The notes under the pieces were generated by a model. That model searched no databases and was not told where the DNA came from. It saw only the letters and a program-made list of their open reading frames with translations. Of a DNA stretch of 64,000 nucleotides, positions 43,471-56,918 are shown in pieces (position 1 is the first letter of the stretch; each line of letters starts with the position of its first letter). Where the stretch lies: the NCBI GenBank assembly GCA_027943885.1, contig AP027078.1, forward strand, positions 496,001-560,000. Direction: 5' to 3'. This stretch comes from Candidatus Tyloplasma litorale (lineage in GTDB: Bacteria > Bacillota_I > Bacilli_A > Mycoplasmatales > Hepatoplasmataceae). Both the position numbers and the translations under genes were made by a program.

Positions 43471-43500
43471 AAAAAAATAGAAGTAACACTTCTATTTTAT
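43471..43500 (-). terminator. Intrinsic terminator of rpoBC
   Basis: Eleven-bp perfect arms (AAAATAGAAGT / ACTTCTATTTT) with a 3-nt loop and T-run on the minus strand, 8 nt after the rpoC stop. Confidence 0.95.
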
Positions 43501-43505
43501 TTTAA

Positions 43506-47474
<3,969 letters not shown>

Positions 47475-47493
47475 TTATTTTAGTTCTCCTTTA

Positions 47494-50400
47494 CTAAATA
47501 GTATTATCAATTTCAACAGCTTCATCTTCATCATTTAAGAAACCTAACTTCAATCCTAATCCTCTCATTTCATAGAATAAAACTCAGAACCCTTCTGGAA
47601 CAGAAGGTGTAGGCATTTTTGTACCTTTAGCAATTGAATTATATAATTCATTTCTTCCTTTAATATCATCTGATTTTAAAGTAATCATTTCTTGTAAAAG
47701 ATTTGATGCTCCATAAGCTTCAATAGCTCATGCTTCCATTTCTCCAAATCTTTGTCCACCATTATTAGCTTTACCTCTTAATGGTTGTTGTGTAATTAAT
47801 GAATAAGGACCAATTGATCTTCCATGCATTTTATCATCGATCATATGTGAAAGTTTAAGCATATACATAACCCCAACAGCTACATCTTCTTCAAATTTTT
47901 CACCATTAATTCCATCTGTTAGTCTAAATTTACCAGTTTCTTTCATTCCTGCTTTTTTAAACATTTCTTTAATATCTTCTTGATTTGCACCATCAAATAT
48001 TGGAGTAGCAACTTTTAAATTTAGTTTTTTTGCTGCCATTCCTAAATGAATTTCTAATACTTGACCAACATTCATACGTGAAGGTACACCTAATGGATTT
48101 AACATAACATCAACTGGTGTTCCATCTTCTAAGTAAGGCATGTCTTCTATAGGAAGAACTTTTGAAACAACACCTTTGTTTCCGTGACGTCCTGACATTT
48201 TGTCACCTTCTCTTAATTTTCTTTTTTGGGCAATATAAACTTTAATAATTTTTTCAACACCATCATTCAATTTATCACCATTAGCTCTTGATAAGATTTT
48301 GATATCTTGAACAATACCCTCAGCAAAATGAGGCACTCTCATTGAACTATCTCTAGTATTTTTAGTTTTATTACCTAATAATGTATCAAGTAATTTTTCT
48401 GCAGCTGATAAATCCTCATCACTTTTTGGTGTAACTTTACCAACAAGAACATCTCCAACTTTAACTTTAGAACCAACAATAATAATTCCATCTTTATCTA
48501 AATTTCTTAAAGATTCTTTTGAAGCATTTTGAATATCACGAGTAATTATTTCATCACCTAATTTTGTACTTCTTTGTTCAATTGTATGTTCTTCAATATG
48601 AATTGAAGTATAAACATCATCTTTTGAAAGTCTTTCAGAGATGATGATTGCATCTTCATAATTGTATCCTCTTCAAGTGGTAAAGGCTACAACTACATTT
48701 TTACCAATTGCTAATTCACCATTATCCACAGAAGGGCCATCAGCAATAATATCACCTTTATTTACAATATCACCTTTATTAACTTTAGGAATTTGATTAA
48801 TAGAAAATCCTTGATTTGATCTTTCAAATTTTCTTAGTTGGTAAGTTATTTTTGATTTTTTACCAACAATAACAATTCTTTTTGATGAAGCTTCATGAAC
48901 TTTTCCAGATTCCTTAGCAACAACTGTTGTAGGTGCTGCTTTACCTGAATATTGTTCAACACCAGTTGCAACAATTGGTGCTTCTGCTTTAATAAGTGGA
49001 ACAGCTTGTCTTTGCATATTAGAACCCATTAAAGCACGGTTAGCATCATCATTTTCTAAAAATGGGATGTGAGCTGTTGCTATTGAAACTGTTTGTTTTG
49101 TTGAAACATCAATATAATCAATTTCTTCTGGTGAAACTGTTAAGAAAGCACCATTTTTTCTAGCAATTATTTCCTTTTGAATAATAACTCCATCCTTTGT
49201 TTCAACATTAGCTGGAGAAATAACTTTTTTATCTTCTTGAGCTGCATTTAAATAAATAGGAGTTCTATTTATTTTTCCATTTTCAACTTTAAAATATGGA
49301 GTTTCTAATAATCCATATTTATTAACTCTTGAATAAATAGCTTGGTTTAATATAAGACCAATATTTGGTCCTTCAGGAGTTTCAATAGGACAAATTCTTC
49401 CATAATGAGTATCATGAATTCCACGAACAACTAATGAAGCTGTATCTCTTGATAATCCACCAGGACCTAATGAAGTTAATCTTCTTTTATTAGCAACTTC
49501 AGCAAGTGGATTAATTTGATCCATAAATTGTGAAAGTTGTGATGAATTAAAGAATTCCTTCAAAGCAGATTCCATTAATTTATGATTAGTAATAGATTTA
49601 ACTGTTACTGAACTAAGATCTTTTGCTTTGATTTTTTCTGAAAGATTTCTTTCAATTCTTGTAAGACCAATTCTAAATTGGTTTTTTAATAAATCATTAA
49701 TTGTTTTAATCATTCTATTTGATAATGAATCAATATCATCGTATGAACATAATTCATCTTCAACATTAAATAAATAACCAAATGATGCAAATAAATCAGA
49801 AAATGTTAAGAAATCATAATTACTAGGTGTATTCATAATAACATTACTAATATTTTTATTATCTTTTTCTACATTTTCAAAACTTTCAAAGTTTTTATTT
49901 GAATAAACCTTAATAATTGAAACTTGTGTAAATTCATCTTTTTTAGATGCATCTTTCGAAACAATTTCTTTCATTGGTCCATAAATTTCAGTATTTAAAT
50001 TTAATGAAGTTTTAGGAAGTTTATTCTTATAATAATAATTTTGAATTTCATTAGCTTTTGCATCTGAAATTAATTCTTTTTTTTCTAAAATAGTAACGCC
50101 ATCAATTATTAATTTATCAGCAGAATAATGTCCAACAATTCTTTTAAAAGGTGAAAGTTTTTCATTTATTTTAAATCTTCCTGTTTTTGATAAATCATAT
50201 CTTTTTTTATTAAAAAATAAATTTGCAAATCATCCATTTACTTGTTCTGTTCCAAGTCTATCACCAGAATTTAAAGTTTTAAAAATTAATTCTCTAGCAA
50301 CTTTAGGATTTTTTTTATCTTTTTCTATTTTAGCAATACATTCATTTAAAAGTTCATGATCACCATAAATATTTCTTAAATCTTCATCAGTGAAACCTAA

Positions 50401-51039
50401 TGAATAAAAAATAGATGCTGCTTTAATTCTTTTTGATTTATCAATTTTAACTTTAATATCAGAGGGATTAGTTCCTAAAAGTTTGTAATCTTTATAATCA
50501 AATTCTAATCATGCACCTCTTAAAGGTATAATAGTTGATAATTTAAAAACAGATGCTTCTGAAGCAGATTGAGTTCTTGAAGCCTTCATATTTTCAAAAT
50601 ATACTCCAGGTGATCTTACTATTTGTGAAATAATAACTCTTTCAGAACCATTAATAATAAATGATCCACCCTCTGTCATTAAAGGAACATTGGCAATAAA
50701 TGCATAATCTTCAGATCTTTTTTCACCTGTTTCATTGTTGATGATTCTAAATTTTGCTGTTAATTGAGCAGCATAATTAGAACCTTTATTTTTTGCTTCA
50801 ACAATAGCATCTTCAGGAATATTGACTTTTTTTAATTTAGATGAAATAAATTGAACTGTTAATTTTCTAGATTTAATTGGATATATTTCATTAAATACTT
50901 CATCAATTCCATTTTTTAAAAATTCAGCAAATGATTCTGTTTGAATTTTTAATAAATCTGGAACTTCTAAATCAAATTCTGTTTTTTGAAAATTAATACG
51001 TTCTGTATCAATACCATATTTTTTTAATTTGTATTCCAT
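47494..51039 (-). CDS. rpoB: DNA-directed RNA polymerase subunit beta
   Basis: 1181 residues with TGA as Trp, the compact Firmicutes-type length. The rifampicin pocket is [20 protein letters not shown] followed by [10 protein letters not shown]; the residue matching E. coli His526 is Asn (codon 49489-49491, residue 517) and that matching Ser531 is Thr. The C-terminal [11 protein letters not shown] and [18 protein letters not shown] active-site and anchor regions are intact. It lies 84 nt downstream of rplL, behind a strong hairpin, and directly upstream of rpoC. Confidence 0.98.
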
Positions 51040-51066
51040 TATTCTCCTTATGTTTTATTAGATAGC

Positions 51067-51108
51067 AAAAAAGAGCGATAAATATCATTCACTCATTTAT
51101 GCTCTTTT
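51067..51108 (-). terminator. Attenuator/terminator hairpin between rplL and rpoB
   Basis: AAAAGAGC / GCTCTTTT outer arms and ATAAAT / ATTTAT inner arms, then six T on the minus strand. Position and form fit partial termination that lowers rpoBC relative to the ribosomal proteins. Confidence 0.85.
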
Positions 51109-51123
51109 ATATTGTTTAAAAAT

Positions 51124-51483
51124 TTACTTAGCAACAACTTCTGCGCCAGCTGCTTTGAATTTTTCCATTAATTCTTCAGCTTCTTCAGGTGAAAGTCCTT
51201 CTTTAATTACACCACCATTATCTGCAACTTTTTTAGCATCCATTAATGCTAATCCCATTACTTCTCTAATAACTTTAATTACTGCAATTTTGTTTCCACC
51301 AGCTGAAACTAATTCAACATTAACTTCTGTTGGACCAGCTGCTTCTTCATCACTAGCCGCTGCTGCCATAGGTGCTGCTGCTGTAACACCAAATTCTTCT
51401 TCAATAGCTTTAACTAGTTCATTTAATTCTGAAACTTTCATTTCTTTTAATTCTTTTATAAAATCTTCAATTTTAATAGCCAT
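51124..51483 (-). CDS. rplL: Ribosomal protein bL12 (L7/L12)
   Basis: 119 residues. It has an N-terminal dimerisation helix (IEDFIKELKEMKVSELNELV), an Ala-rich hinge (AAAPMAAAASDEEAAGP) and a C-terminal factor-binding domain (VELVSAGGNKIAVIKVIREV ... LMDAKKVAD). It recruits translational GTPases such as EF-Tu to the ribosome. It follows rplJ by 9 nt with AAGGAGAAATT as ribosome-binding site, and is more GC-rich than its surroundings, as usual for highly expressed genes. Confidence 0.98.
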   Translation of the reverse strand: MAIKIEDFIKELKEMKVSELNELVKAIEEEFGVTAAAPMAAAASDEEAAGPTEVNVELVSAGGNKIAVIKVIREVMGLALMDAKKVADNGGVIKEGLSPEEAEELMEKFKAAGAEVVAK

Positions 51484-51492
51484 AATTTCTCC

Positions 51493-52026
51493 TTATGCTT
51501 CGTTAGAAGCTTCTTTTAATTTATCTGTAACATTTTCCTCAGATGCTTTTTCTGCAATCTGTGAAATTGAATATGCAAGATTTCTCATTGTTCCTTGTAA
51601 TGCTGATAAAAGCATTGATAATAAGTCATCTTTTGATGGTAATCCTGCTATTTCAGCAACACCATCTGCATCATAGAACTCTCCATTTATATATCCAGCT
51701 TTAAAGGAAACATTAGGGTTTCCCTTAATAAATTTATTTAACTCTGAAAGAGCTTTTGAACTTTCATCTTCTATAAATAAAAACGATGTTGGTCCTTTTA
51801 AGTGAGGTAAAATCTCACTTTTCTCAGCATTTTTAAATGCTATTTTTGCAATTCTATTTTTATATACTTTATTAATTGCATCTTCTTTTTTTATTATTGC
51901 TCTAATATCTGAAACTTCATGAGCATTTAAACCTAAATAATCTCAAGTGATAATGATATTTGATTTAGTGATTAAGTCACTTAATTCAGCAACATGAATT
52001 TCTTTTAATTTTCTTGTAATTGCCAT
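51493..52026 (-). CDS. rplJ: Ribosomal protein uL10
   Basis: 177 residues. The N-terminal rRNA-binding domain has AITRKLKEIHVAELSDLITK and NRIAKIAFK ... LKGPTSFLF; the C-terminal helix that holds the bL12 dimers is present. It follows rplA by 9 nt, so the usual L10-leader between rplA and rplJ has no room here. Confidence 0.96.
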
Positions 52027-52035
52027 AATTTCTCC

Positions 52036-52710
52036 TTAATCTACTTTAACCTTAATACCAGGTCCCATTGTTGTTGAAATAACTGTTGTGTAAATATATG
52101 TTCCTTTAACAACTGCAGGTCTTTTATTTTTAATAAGATTAAAAATTGTTTTAAAATTTTCAACTAATTCTTGATTGTTAAATGATTTTTTACCAAAAGG
52201 AACTGAAATAATACCCTCTTTATCAGTTTTATATTCAATTTGTCCCTTTTTAATATCACTAACAATTTTTTCAATGTTTTTTGTTACTGTTCCTAATTTT
52301 GGATTTGGCATTAGTCCTTTTGGTCCTAATAATCTTCCATATTTTGCTAATTTAGGCATAAACTCAGGTGTTGTAACAATAAAATCAAAATCAAATCAGT
52401 TTTCATTTTTAATTTTTTCAATTAATTCAATACCACCAACATAATCTGCTTTTGCATCTTTTGCTCTAGCAAAATCTACTGAATCAACAACAACTAAAAC
52501 TTTAGAATTTTTACCTGTTCCATGTGGAAGTACAAGTGAACCTCTTAATTGCTGATCAGCATGTGTTGTATTTAAATTTAAATTCATTGATAAATTAAAT
52601 GAAGGATCAAATTTTTCAAATGAGATTTCTTTTGCAAGCTTAATGGCTTCTTCAATAGAATATTCTTTATTTTCAACTTTTGCTAAAGCTGCTTTATAAT
52701 TTTTACTCAT
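52036..52710 (-). CDS. rplA: Ribosomal protein uL1
   Basis: 224 residues with one TGA Trp in the middle. Hallmarks: LGPKGLMPNPKLGTVT and the C-terminal KGTYIYTTVISTTMGPGIKV. It builds the L1 stalk and in many bacteria represses its own rplKA mRNA. Its start overlaps the end of rplK by 8 nt. Confidence 0.98.
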
Positions 52711-53164
52711 TTTTATCTCCCTTCATGTTTGTTTCAGATTGAGCAACTTGAGTTTCTTCTACAGAAATACCCATGTTTTTTGCAGTTCCTTTTAACATTG
52801 AAACTGCAGCTTCAATAGAATTAGTATTTAAATCATCTAATTTATATTCAGCTATCTCTTTTAATTGTTCTTCAGTTACTGAACCAACAATTTCTCCTGG
52901 AGCTTTTGAAGCACCTTTTTTAATTCCAGCTGCTTTTAATAGCATATTTGAAGCTGGTGAAGTTTTTAATACAAATGAATATGATCTATCACTGTATGCA
53001 GTTATAACAACTGGAACAATATCATCGCCTCTATCTCTAGTAGCATCATTAAATTCTCTTGTAAAACCAACCATATCAATTCCCAAACCAGCTAATTCTG
53101 GACCAGGCTTAGATTTCCCAGCTACAAATTGTAATTTTGCAACTCTTGTTAATTTTTTTGCCAT
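52703..53164 (-). CDS. rplK: Ribosomal protein uL11
   Basis: 153 residues. KLQFVAGKSKPGPELAGLGI (N-terminal domain) and KTSPASNMLLKAAGIKKGA (rRNA-binding domain) are intact. The last ten residues are a charged extension beyond the usual 141. AAAGGAAAC precedes the ATG. It is the first gene of rplK-rplA-rplJ-rplL, preceded by a 160-nt structured leader. Confidence 0.98.
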   Translation of the reverse strand: MAKKLTRVAKLQFVAGKSKPGPELAGLGIDMVGFTREFNDATRDRGDDIVPVVITAYSDRSYSFVLKTSPASNMLLKAAGIKKGASKAPGEIVGSVTEEQLKEIAEYKLDDLNTNSIEAAVSMLKGTAKNMGISVEETQVAQSETNMKGDKNE

Positions 53165-53328
53165 ATTTGCTCTGTTTCCTTTCTTGATTTTGTAATAAAA
53201 GATGTACTGGATAATAATTAAACTACCAATACATCTTTAAAAAATAACAAAAATAAAATAATTGTTAATGTTTTAAACCTCGGCAGCACAATTTAAGTTC
53301 TATGACAGCTACTATCTTAAGTTATTAC
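53165..53328 (-). promoter_or_regulatory. Structured 5' leader of the rplK operon
   Basis: About 160 nt without a gene. It contains a 5' part with TAGTAGCTGTC and GTGCTGCCGAGG elements, a weak hairpin followed by six T (TAACAA / TTGTTA, 53245-53267), and a strong 13-bp hairpin (53198-53210 with 53226-53238), then the rplK ribosome-binding site. This arrangement suggests attenuation or binding by a ribosomal protein. Confidence 0.6.
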
Positions 53329-53334
53329 TTTTTA

Positions 53335-53343
53335 ATTATAACA
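53335..53343 (-). promoter_or_regulatory. Extended -10 (TGTTATAAT) of the rplK operon
   Basis: Lies just after the nusG terminator; predicted start of transcription near 53328. Confidence 0.6.
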
Positions 53344-53348
53344 AAATT

Positions 53349-53372
53349 AAAAAATGATTTTAATCATTTTTT
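53349..53372 (-). terminator. Intrinsic terminator of nusG
   Basis: Eleven-bp perfect arms (AAAAAATGATT / AATCATTTTTT) with a 2-nt loop; overlaps the nusG stop codon. Confidence 0.88.
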
Positions 53373-53940
53373 ATATTTTTTCTATTAAAGAAATTCCAAC
53401 TTCTATTTGTGTTAATCTACCAAAAAACTCAATTTCAACAGTTGCTTTTTGAGTCTCTATAGAAATATCAATGACTTTTCCTTTTTGAGCTGCAAACTCA
53501 CCTTCTTTTATTTTCACAGAATCATTAATTTCAAATGGAACATCAAGAATTATATTTTGATTTTTATTTCCAATTTTAATATTTTTAATTTTTAATTGTT
53601 CCTCTTTAGCTTTTTCTTTTATTCTTTGAATTTCATCAGGTCTAATTGGTGTAGGTTTTGTTCTTTGTCCTGATGAACCAACAATACCTGTTACATAATT
53701 AGTATTTCTAATAATAAATCAAGATTCATCAGTCATTTCTACATTAACATATAAATAACCAGGAAACATTGATTTTGATTTAATATTACCTGATTTTGTT
53801 GTATGCATTTTTAATGGTAAAAAAATCTCTTGAATAGTAGTTTTATCAAAATCTCTATTTTCTAAATCCTCTTTAACCTTTTGTTCATAACCTGTTACAA
53901 CTTGAACAATATATCATTTATGATTATCTAAATTTTCCAT
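53371..53940 (-). CDS. nusG: Transcription termination/antitermination factor NusG
   Basis: 189 residues with TGA as Trp. The NGN domain starts WYIVQVVTGYEQKVKEDL and includes FPGYLYVNVEM and IRNTNYVTGIVG. The C-terminal KOW domain starts FEINDSVKIKEGEFAAQKGKV. It binds RNA polymerase and links it to Rho or ribosomes. It is part of the conserved secE-nusG pair, 30 nt after secE. Confidence 0.97.
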
Positions 53941-53970
53941 AATTTAATACCTTTCTTTAACAAAATAAAA

Positions 53971-54135
53971 TTAAGCTAAATTCATTATTGAAACAATTCC
54001 TCAAGAAAATAAGGAAATGATTATAACAAATAAAAAAATTGTTATTATAGTAGAAATAAAAACCTTGGTAGTTTTTCTACCATTAGATCACTTTATCTTT
54101 CTTCTTTCTTCATTAACACCTTTTAAAATACCCAT
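53971..54135 (-). CDS. secE: Preprotein translocase subunit SecE
   Basis: 54 residues with two TGA Trp, which hides it in a standard-code search. A charged amphipathic N-terminus (EERRKIKWSNGRKTTKVF) is followed by a single membrane helix (ISTIITIFLFVIIISLFSW). It clamps SecY in the translocon. It sits between rpmG and nusG, the universal position. Confidence 0.92.
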
Positions 54136-54142
54136 TTTATTT

Positions 54143-54292
54143 TTATCTTGTTTCCTTATGAATTGTGTGTTTTCCACAATTTGCACAATATTTTTTTAAT
54201 TCAATTTTCTTATCTGAATTAGGAGATTTAAAATATGAATAATTACGTGATAAACATTGATCACATAATAATATAACTTTTTTTCTTTCCAT
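54143..54292 (-). CDS. rpmG: Ribosomal protein bL33
   Basis: 49 residues. It is the zinc-binding form with two C-x-x-C pairs (LLCDQCLS and YCANCGKH). It starts with MERKKVI and ends KETR. It precedes secE by 7 nt. Confidence 0.93.
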   Translation of the reverse strand: MERKKVILLCDQCLSRNYSYFKSPNSDKKIELKKYCANCGKHTIHKETR

Positions 54293-54336
54293 ATTTTTTA
54301 TTATCTCCTTTTAAAATGTACAAAATTATTATACTA

Positions 54337-54915
54337 TTAATTATCAATGATTTTCCTTAATTTATTAATAGCATTTCTTTTAATATAATTAATAGATTGT
54401 TTTGTAACTCCTTTTTTCAAAGCAATTTTTTCAATAGTTAATCCATTTTTAAGAAAATTTAGAACTTCCTTTTCCTTTTGGGATAATTTTGCATATGAAA
54501 TATAACAATCAATTTCATCAATGGCTATTTTTGATTTATCTAAAGTGAAGCAAGATAACTCTTTCATTTCTTCATCAATAATAGAAACATAATTTAAAGT
54601 TCGATGTTTTAAATTAGTATAAGTTCTTAAATGATTTATTCCTTTAAATCTTAAAAACTTCTTTATATAAGAAGGAAAACTCATTCCCTTTTTAGGATCA
54701 TAATTTTTTACTAAATCATAAAAATCAGCAGATAATAAATTTTTTAAATCTTCTGCTTCAATAGGCATATGTGGGCATTGATAAATCAATCCAAAAGATA
54801 AACTCTTTATCAATGGCTCATACATTTTTAGTAATTTATTAAAATTTTTATTTTGATAATTTTGTTTAATTTTTTTAATTAGTATTTCTTGTTCATCAAG
54901 ATTTTTTAAACTCAC
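54337..54915 (-). CDS. sigH: SigH-type alternative sigma factor
   Basis: 192 residues. Region 2 can be followed through YDLVKNYDPKKGMSFPSYIK, KFLRFKGINHLRTY (core and -10 recognition). Region 4 is an intact helix-turn-helix: LSQKEKEVLNFLKNGLTIEK, VTKQSINYIKRNAINKLRK. Regions 1 and 3 are absent, as in SigH/ECF-size factors. The identification as SigH rests on position: cysS-rlmB-sigH-rpmG-secE-nusG is the Bacillus order. The start is a GTG within AAAGGTGAGT, with the ribosome-binding site overlapping it. In other Mollicutes a small sigma-like factor controls recombination genes; the role here is unknown. Confidence 0.82.
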   Translation of the reverse strand: MSLKNLDEQEILIKKIKQNYQNKNFNKLLKMYEPLIKSLSFGLIYQCPHMPIEAEDLKNLLSADFYDLVKNYDPKKGMSFPSYIKKFLRFKGINHLRTYTNLKHRTLNYVSIIDEEMKELSCFTLDKSKIAIDEIDCYISYAKLSQKEKEVLNFLKNGLTIEKIALKKGVTKQSINYIKRNAINKLRKIIDN

Positions 54916-54920
54916 CTTTA

Positions 54921-55631
54921 TTAAAATAAATAGTGAAGAATAATAGCTGAAGCTGAAGCAACATTTAGTGACTCAACTTCTTGGTTCATGTTTATTTTAA
55001 TTTTAAAATCTGATTTTTCATTAAGAGTTTTTCTAACTCCCTTTCCTTCATTACCTAATATTATTGCTTTAGGTTGATTTATATTTTTTATTTCTTCAAA
55101 AGAAGTTTTTCCTTCTAATGAAGTGCTTATTATTCAATAATAATTTTTTTTCAATGTATCAACAACTTGATTTAATGAATTAGTTTCACATAAATTAACT
55201 CTCATTCAATTTCCTGCTGATGCTTTCATAACTGTAGAATTTAATTTAGCAGAATTTCTAGAAGGATAAATAACTCCATCAATATCAAAGGCGGCTGCAT
55301 TTCTTAAAATGGCTCCAAAATTTTGTGGATCTTCTATTTGATCCAAAATTAAAAATTTAGGACTTTCCTTACCAATATTTAGCTCTATTAATTCCTTTAA
55401 AGAATAAATTTTAGGTTCTTCAATTAAAGCAATAATTCCTTGAAAGTTTTCATGACTAGAAAAACCATTTTTTCTAAAATTAAAAACTTTAAAATCATTT
55501 ATTTCAATTCCCTTATTTTTTAAATCATTAAAAAATGATTGATGTCTTTTTTTATCAATTCATATTTTTTTTATTAATTTAAAATCCTTATCAAATAAAT
55601 CCTTTATTGGATTTTTTCCATATATAAACAC
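54921..55631 (-). CDS. rlmB: 23S rRNA (guanosine-2'-O-)-methyltransferase RlmB / TrmH family
   Basis: 236 residues. It is a SPOUT methyltransferase with an N-terminal substrate domain (FIYGKNPIKDLF) and the knotted catalytic domain: LDQIEDPQNFGAILRNAAAF (motif 1), ILGNEGKGVRK (motif 2), NMNQEVESLNVASASAI (motif 3). The start is GTG at 55629-55631, directly after the cysS stop, with GGTGA as ribosome-binding site. Bacillus has the same cysS-rlmB linkage. Confidence 0.92.
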
Positions 55632-56912
55632 TTAATTCACCAATCTCTCTCTTAATTCATCTAATTTATTATAGTCCTTTTTGAGACTACTTTCCCTTAT
55701 TTCATTTTTTAATTCATTATATAAAATATTAAATTTAATTCCTAATAGAGAAAAATTAGCTATTATTTCCTCAACTATTTTCTCCTTATTGACTTTATTT
55801 TTATCTATGTTTAATATTTTTATTTGGTTTAAAATAAATGTAATTGCATTAGGAGTTTCCAAATTATTTGATAATATATCAACAAATTTTTTTGTTGGTT
55901 TTACATTAGATAATTTTCTCCTGTTTTTTTCCTTGGCAAGATTAATTAATGTTTTTCTTAATGTGTTTTTAACTTTATTTAACAAATTTTTTGCATTATT
56001 TATAACTTCCTCTGTTAAATTTATAGGCTTAGAATAACTTGTTAATAAATTAATAATTCTTAAAGTATTTGCTCCATATTCATTAATAAAATCAGTTGCT
56101 TTTATAAAATTTCCCTCTGATTTAGACATTTTTTTAGAATTAATATTTAATTGTCCTACATAAATTCATGATTTAGAAGTTTCTGAAAAATTGTAATAAG
56201 CTTCATATTGAGCCATTTCATTTATATGATGCGGAAATTTTAAATCAATACCTCCACCATGAATATCTAATTTTTTATCTCCAAAAAATTTTTTAATAAA
56301 ATAAGAACACTCAGTATGTCATCCAGGTCTACCTTTTGATCAAGGAGAATTTCAATTAATACCAATATTTGTCTTTTTTCAAATTACAAAATCTTCTCCA
56401 TGTTCTTTATCATTTAGAAAACTTTTTTTAATTAATTCACCAATATTAATTTCACCCAATTTACCATAATTTTTGAATTTTTTTATTGAAAAATAAACAG
56501 ATCCATTACTTTCATATGCATAATCTTTTTCAATTAAATCATTAATGAATTCAATCATGCCTTCAATATGTTCGGATACTTTAGGTAAATAAGTTGGTTT
56601 TTTTATATTTAACTTTTCTAATAAATCTAAATATATTTCAAAATTTTTATTTGTAAGTGTTATTTCTGGAATGTTTAATTCTAAAGAGCGATTTATTATT
56701 TTATCATCAACATCTGTTATATTATGAATAAATTCCACATTTTGTTTCAATGAAAGAACCTTATTCAAAACATCAAAAATTATAATTGGTCTCATATTGC
56801 CAATATGAGGTTCATCATAAACGGTAGGACCACAAAGATAAATTTTGACATTTCCTTTAAAATTTATTTCTTTTTTTGTATAAAAATCCAATAGATTCAT
56901 TTTAATTTCCAT
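55632..56912 (-). CDS. cysS: Cysteinyl-tRNA synthetase
   Basis: 426 residues with TGA as Trp. HIGH-type motif PHIGNMRP, zinc ligands at [14 protein letters not shown] and FPHHINE, and KMSKSEGN are all present; the helical anticodon domain follows. A downstream in-frame ATG (56900) giving [10 protein letters not shown], closer to the family start, is possible. It lies 6 nt after the OppF-like gene and directly before rlmB. Confidence 0.96.
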
Positions 56913-56918
56913 TCTATT

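Noticed and set aside
52027-52035. L10 leader between rplA and rplJ
   Set aside because: The genes are only 9 nt apart, leaving room for a ribosome-binding site only.
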